In this document: positions 61,001 through 64,000 of the stretch, piece by piece
Numbering within the stretch: the stretch's first letter is position 1
Layout of the letters: each line of letters starts with the position of its first letter
Assembly: GCF_011067745.1 (NCBI RefSeq)
Contig: NZ_JAAMPJ010000007.1
Coordinates: 354,601-418,600 of the forward strand
DNA: 64,000 nucleotides
Reading direction: 5' to 3'
Source of the DNA: Lentzea alba
Lineage (GTDB): Bacteria; Actinomycetota; Actinomycetes; Mycobacteriales; Pseudonocardiaceae
Translations under genes and position numbers: made by a program
Notes under the pieces: generated by a model
Told to the model about the DNA's origin: nothing
Databases searched by the model: none
The model's input: the letters and a program-made list of their open reading frames with translations, nothing else

Positions 61001-64000
61001 GGCCGCAGCACGGTCGCGACCTGCTCCCCGGTCAGCGCCGTGATCGTCGCGTCGTCCAGAACGCCCGCGGTGTGCACCACGGCGGTCAGCGGGTGTTCGG
61101 CCGGGACCAGGGCGAGGGCGGTGGCGAGCGAGTCCCGGTCGGCGACGTCGGCGGCGGCGACCCGGACCTGCGCGCCGGCCGCCCTGAGGTCGTCGACCAG
61201 CGCGGAGCAGCCGGGGCTGTCCTCGCCGCGCCTGCTGACCAGCAGCAGGTACCGAACTCCGTGCTCGGACACCAGGTGCCGGGCCATCAGGGCACCAAGA
61301 CCGCCGGTGCCTCCAGTGATCACGACGGTGCCGTCGCGGTCGATCGTCCGCCCGGTCGGCGTGCCCGTGGTCCTCGCCAGGCGGGCGGCGTGCAGCCTGC
61401 CCGAGCGGATGGCGATCTGCGATTCCCCGCTCGCCGCGGCCGCGAGGACGAGAGCGTCGTCCGAGCCGTCCGTGTCGACCAGCACCAGGCGACCGGGGTG
61501 CTCCGCCTGCGCCGAGCGGACCAGGCCCCACACGGGCGCGTGAGCCAGGTCGTCGACCCGGTCGCCGGGCAGTGCGGCGACCGCGCCGCTGGTCACCAGG
61601 ACCAGCGTGGAGTCGGCGAACCGCTGGTCGGCCAGCCACTCCTGCACCAGCGTCAGCGCCAGCGCGGTGGCCTCGTGCGCGTCGGCCGGGGAGTCGCCAC
61701 CGCCGGTCAGCGTGGCGACCACGACGTCGGCGCGTTCGGTGTCGGCCAGCGTGGCGGCCAGGTCGGCGCGGGTCTGCGTCCCGCTGCCGGGGTTCGCGAT
61801 CGCGGGCCAGGCAACGCCGAACAGCGAGGTGTTCTTGCCCGCCTTGCCGATCACGGCGCGGGAGACCCCGCGCAGGGTCAGCGACTCGACGGTGAGCACC
61901 GGCGCACCGGTGGTGTCGGTCAGCTCCAGCCGGACGGCGTCGCGCCCGACCGGTGACACCCGCACCCGCGCGGCGGTGGCTCCCCTGGTGTGCAGGGTGA
62001 CGCCTTCCCAGGCGAACGGCAGCCGGATCTCGTCGCGGTCGCGTGCCGCGTCGGGCAGCAACGCGTGCAGCGCGGCGTCGAAGAGCGCCGGGTGCAGTCC
62101 GAACCGGTCGTCGTGGTCGGCCTCCGGCAGCGCGATCTCGGCCAGGACATCTGTTCCCGCGGACCACACCGACCGCAGCCCTTGGAACACCGGGCCGTAG
62201 TCGTAGCCGAGTTCCGCCAGCGCCGGGTAGGTGCCGTCGACCGGCTCGGCGACCGCGCCCGCGGACAGCCAGGAAGTCCCCGGCACGGCGGGCTGCGCCT
62301 GGGCAGGCCCCAGCAGGCCGGCGGTGTGCTCGGTCCAGGCGGCGGCCGGGTCGTCGCCGGCCGGTCGGGAGTGGACGGTGAACCGGCGGGCGCCGGAGTC
62401 GTCCGCGGCGGCCACCCTGACCTGCACCCGCACCGACTCCCCCTCGGGCAGCGGCAGCGGGGCCTCCAGCGTCAGCTCCGCGACCCGCTCGGCACCCGTG
62501 TGCTCGCAGGCGGCGAACGCCAGCTCCAGGAACGCGGTCGCGGGCAACAGGACGACGCCCTCGATGACGTGGTCGGCCAGCCACGGGTGGGTCTTGGTCG
62601 ACAGCACGCCGGTCAGCACCGCGCTCCCGTCGTCGGCGACGTCGACCACTCCGCCGAGCAGCGGGTGCCCGGCCGCGTCGAGGCCGAGACCTCGTGCGTC
62701 GGGGCGCGAGTCCGCGGTCAGCCAGAAGTGCTCGCGCTGGAACGCGTACGTCGGCAGGTCGACGGGGACGGCGTCCGGGAAGAACCGCGTGAGGTCGACT
62801 TCGGGACCGGCCACGTGCACGCCCGCCAGCCCGGCGACGAAGGTGTCGGCCTCCGGCTTGTCCGCGCGTGCCAGTGGCACGGCGGTCGCGGTGGCGCCGG
62901 CGGTCTCGATGGTCTCCCGGGCCAGCGCGGTCAGCACCGCGTCCGGGCCGATCTCGACGAACACCGTCGCGCCCAGGCCGGTCGCGGTCAGCACGGCGTC
63001 GTGGAACCGCACCGCCGAGCGGATCTGGTCGACCCAGTAGTCGGCGGTCGTGATCCGTTCCGGGGCCACGACCGCGCCGGTGACGGTGGAGATGATCGGG
63101 ATGGTGGGCGTGTGGAACGTCAGGCTCTCGGCGACCGCGCGGAACTGGTCGAGGATGCCGTCCATGTGCGGCGAGTGGAACGCGTGGCTGACCCGCAGCG
63201 CGCGCACCCGGTGGCCCTTGTCCTTCCACTGCTGGGCGACCCGGCTCGCGACCTCCGCGTCACCCGCGATCACCACCGCCCTCGGGCCGTTCACCGCGGC
63301 GATGTCGACCAGCCCCGCGTGCTCGGCGATGGAGGCGGAGACGGCGTCGGGCTCGGCCTCGATGGCGATCATCGCGCCGTCCGACCGCGCGGCCTGCATC
63401 AGCCTGCCCCTGGCGGCGACCAGCGTCGCGGCGTCCTCGGCGGAGAGCACGCCGGCCACGTGCGCGGCGGCCAGCTCGCCGATCGAGTGCCCGGCCACCA
63501 GGTCCGGCGTCACGCCGTGGTGCGCGGCCAACCGGTACAACGCCACCTCGACGGCGAACAGCGCGGGCTGGGTGTACCCGGTCTGGTCCAGGTCCTCCCC
63601 GCTCTCGATCACCTCGCGCAGCGGGCGGTCCAGGTGCGGGTCGAGGTGCGCGGCGATCTCGTCGAACGCGTCGGCGAACACCGGGAACGCGGCGCGGAGC
63701 TCCTCTCCCATGCCGGCTCGCTGTGCGCCTTGGCCGGTGAACATCAGCAGGGTCTTGCCGGGCAACGCCGTGCCGCGCACCGCGGTGGGCGTGGCCTCAC
63801 CGCCTTCGATCGCGGCCAGCCCGGCGAGCCGGTCCGGTCCGGTCGAGCCGAGCACCACCGCGCGGTGGGCGAACGGGGTGCGCGTGGTCGCCAGCGCGAG
63901 GCCGATGTCGGCCGGGTGCGCGTCCGGCCGGGTGAGCACGAACTCGCGCAGCCGCGCGGCCTGGGCGCGCAGGCCGTCGGCGGTCGGCGCGGACAACGCC
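55009..64000 (-). CDS. Bimodular type I PKS, 5' end outside the window: (KS)-AT-DH-KR-ACP / KS-AT-DH0-KR0-ACP-dock
   Basis: The frame is open to the right edge; numbering counts from nt 63996. First module: AT Ser171 with HAFHS at 271-275 (malonyl); DH with HVIEGVVLLP (His476) and Asp640/His644; KR with GGTGGLG, Ser1024, Tyr1037 and B-type LDD; ACP Ser1197. Second module: KS Cys1427, His1562, His1602; AT Ser1871 in GHSTGEL with VASHS (methylmalonyl-like), but GGG for GQG in FTGGGAQR. Its DH is degenerate (HTVSD; Arg2292 and Glu2296 for the usual D and H), and its KR has Ala2691 for the catalytic Ser. ACP Ser2869 and a C-terminal docking region (~2918-2960) end it. The second module should leave the beta-ketone unreduced. 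Confidence 0.95.
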   Translation of the reverse strand, partial: ALSAPTADGLRAQAARLREFVLTRPDAHPADIGLALATTRTPFAHRAVVLGSTGPDRLAGLAAIEGGEATPTAVRGTALPGKTLLMFTGQGAQRAGMGEELRAAFPVFADAFDEIAAHLDPHLDRPLREVIESGEDLDQTGYTQPALFAVEVALYRLAAHHGVTPDLVAGHSIGELAAAHVAGVLSAEDAATLVAARGRLMQAARSDGAMIAIEAEPDAVSASIAEHAGLVDIAAVNGPRAVVIAGDAEVASRVAQQWKDKGHRVRALRVSHAFHSPHMDGILDQFRAVAESLTFHTPTIPIISTVTGAVVAPERITTADYWVDQIRSAVRFHDAVLTATGLGATVFVEIGPDAVLTALARETIETAGATATAVPLARADKPEADTFVAGLAGVHVAGPEVDLTRFFPDAVPVDLPTYAFQREHFWLTADSRPDARGLGLDAAGHPLLGGVVDVADDGSAVLTGVLSTKTHPWLADHVIEGVVLLPATAFLELAFAACEHTGAERVAELTLEAPLPLPEGESVRVQVRVAAADDSGARRFTVHSRPAGDDPAAAWTEHTAGLLGPAQAQPAVPGTSWLSAGAVAEPVDGTYPALAELGYDYGPVFQGLRSVWSAGTDVLAEIALPEADHDDRFGLHPALFDAALHALLPDAARDRDEIRLPFAWEGVTLHTRGATAARVRVSPVGRDAVRLELTDTTGAPVLTVESLTLRGVSRAVIGKAGKNTSLFGVAWPAIANPGSGTQTRADLAATLADTERADVVVATLTGGGDSPADAHEATALALTLVQEWLADQRFADSTLVLVTSGAVAALPGDRVDDLAHAPVWGLVRSAQAEHPGRLVLVDTDGSDDALVLAAAASGESQIAIRSGRLHAARLARTTGTPTGRTIDRDGTVVITGGTGGLGALMARHLVSEHGVRYLLLVSRRGEDSPGCSALVDDLRAAGAQVRVAAADVADRDSLATALALVPAEHPLTAVVHTAGVLDDATITALTGEQVATVLRPKVDGAWNLHTLTADDDLAAFVLFSSVSGIVGMAGQGNYAAANTYLDALAARRAADGLAATSLAWGLWGAEAEGMGATLSEADVQRWVRAGVLPLTRAQGLAMFDEALGSADRLAVPAALDLAAGGARPRLWHGLVRPRRGERRAVQDGWAARIAALSEIERAPAVLELVRRTAALVLGHASGAAVEPTRAFKDQGFDSLTAVELRNQLGVATGVRLPSTVVFDHPSPEALTAYLLGQLGGGDAAGTAVRATVADDDPIAIIGMACHYPGGVRSPEDLWRLVADGADAISGFPTNRGWDLDRLYDADPEAIGTSYIREGGFLHEADLFDRDFFGISPREAIATDPQQRLLLETAWNAFESAAIDPATLRGSNTGVFVGAMYDDYASHLPSVPPEFEGFLLVGNTSSVISGRLAYTYGLEGPAVTVDTACSSSLVALHLAGQALRSGESDLVLAGGVTVMAGPSSFVEFSRQRGLSPSGRCKSFSADADGTVWSEGVGLLLLERLSDAQRNGHRVLAVLRGSAINQDGASNGLTAPNGPSQERVIRQALANAGLSPADIDVVEAHGTGTPLGDPIEAQALLATYGAAHDADRPLWLGSLKSNIGHSQAAAGVGGVIKMVEAMRHGTLPRTLHADTPSPHVDWSSGGLALLTAQQEWERGSEPRRAAVSSFGISGTNAHVIIEQAPPAPVDTADPVTAVAPPVLPWLLSGNSVAGLRAHAARIGELLAEGDVDRLDVALSLATTRSALAHRGVIVAADRDELLRGLSELAADGPEAVRGVRTEGLTAFMFTGGGAQRVGMAKQLCEAFPVFRDTFHEVADELDKGLPRPLREVIETGDELDQINYLLPALFAVGVALFRQLAAWGVHPDFLIGHSTGELIAAHVAGVLSLPDAATLVTARGRLMRGLPEGGAMIAIQATEEEVAATLPASGRAVIGTINSPQSVVVSGDTDAAEAVAALWKQRGRSTKRLAVSVASHSPRMEPMLEEFRAVAEGLTFHRPTIRVVSTVTGEVESGDRWATADYWVDHVRLPVRFVDGVRKLEAEGVSTMLELGPGGVLSAMAAACVERAVPVPAMRNGHDEARTLVEALGLLHTRGVRMDWAAFFAGTGAKVVDLPTYPFQRERYWLESASTPAAFGPRPGDHPLLGGAVRLADTDEALFTGEVSLGTHPWLAEHTVSDAVVLPAPALAEAAAWAGREVGCPVVAELTVLAEPAVPESGSVVVQARVGEADETGARAVSVHARVTEDEWVKVAGGVLTAETAAVSPAQRGDAVEVRLADEHTRDARGFGLHPTLLRRALELAGVTRGHLASQWRGMRLHATGAAVVRALVTPTGENSASVLLTDADGGLVAAVDAVTWRDRRPADVAGGPGPVRSLHRLEWTALPLTPGTSAVTWAAVGGTRTDLPVFADIAAVAESGVPAEVLLLNVEAEAGDDLAARTHAVTSAVLASLRTWSADERLAETRLVVLTRNAAVVAGSDVADPAAAALWGLVRSAQLENPGRIVLVDSDTDTADLNLLAALLDADEPAAALRGGEMLAPRFGRVDGSAADGGGNGWPTSGTVLITGGTGALGAQVARHLVVEHGVRRLLLVSRSGANAAGAEPLRLELAEHGASVEIVACDVADRDAMAAVLAGIPAEHPLTAVVHAAGVLDGNPVTGLEPAQLERVLRSKVDGAWHLHELTEGMELSAFVLFSALLGVFGGPGQANYAAANAFLDGLARYRASRGLRATALGWGLWEVDGGISAGVTDADLNRFRRDGFAPLGVAHGLAVLDAALGLPDAALTATPLDLDALRSGGDVPPLLRGLVPSTGRAAGAGEDDGVPLAERLGGLPAEKHEATVLRLVSSQVAAVLRLRDADAVDPDRPFQELGFDSLTAVELRNRLSAAVGERLTATVVFDYPTPAALTTFLLALLAPDSAASPASPVLAELDKLEDVLFAVGEEDESRDSITVRLQTILSRWMETWNSSGISATTPDAAIEEASTAELLAFIDNQLGRADS

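Noticed and set aside
55501..61956. Very long plus-strand ORF (2151 codons) opposite the PKS gene
   Set aside because: It is the mirror of a GC-rich coding strand: composition is dominated by Arg, Gly and Gln with no domain, while the minus strand encodes complete PKS domains.
1..64000. CRISPR arrays, tRNA or rRNA genes, insertion sequences
   Set aside because: I saw no regularly spaced direct repeats, no tRNA-like cloverleaf or rRNA segments, and no transposase or terminal repeat pair. A dedicated search could still find a diverged element.

Overview
The window is high-GC DNA with GTG/TTG starts, Tat-type leaders, WXG100-like proteins, a SARP regulator and modular type I PKS genes. This fits a filamentous actinomycete; the Pseudonocardiales are a plausible home, but that placement is inference.

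Left part (1-12.8 kb): mostly secreted or hydrolytic functions. It holds the 3' end of a TAP-like peptidase, an alpha/beta hydrolase carrying an embedded EF-hand-like loop, a GH11 xylanase, a type B carboxylesterase behind a perfect 22-bp inverted repeat, and a divergent GH1 beta-glucosidase / LacI pair. Both genes of that pair are broken: GH1 by an in-frame amber codon and LacI by a frameshift. An HSL-type esterase, a WXG100-like pair, a Tat-exported cyclase-family protein and an AraC regulator follow.

Middle part (12.9-38 kb): a branched-chain-type ABC uptake operon (permease, lipoprotein, fused permease-ATPase, ATPase) ends in an amidase, which suggests capture and hydrolysis of an amide. 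Next come an NmtR-like metal sensor with a P1B-4 ATPase and an MFS exporter, a VanZ-like protein, an ABC exporter, a Ser/Thr kinase, a membrane protein with a TIR-like region, a DMT exporter with a divergent LysR regulator, and a 1207-residue DUF4062-STAND NTPase. That NTPase has the N-terminal architecture of animal TEP1/NPHP3/NWD1 and is a candidate defence protein. Decayed genes and small regulators fill the rest.

Right part (38-64 kb): a biosynthetic cluster cut off by the right edge. It contains a truncated SARP regulator, a P450, two tandemly duplicated Tat-exported flavin amine oxidases, an imine-reductase-like enzyme, a GlxA-type regulator, an NTF2/SnoaL-like protein and two collinear modular PKS genes. 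The last PKS ends in a thioester reductase domain. The module before it has a dead DH and a KR lacking its catalytic Ser, so a ketone should be kept. In the aldehyde released by the reductase that ketone would be C5, which is where an amine at C1 would close a six-membered cyclic imine. With the imine reductase, amine oxidases and P450, this points to a polyketide piperidine/indolizidine-type alkaloid pathway. No aminotransferase is visible in the window.
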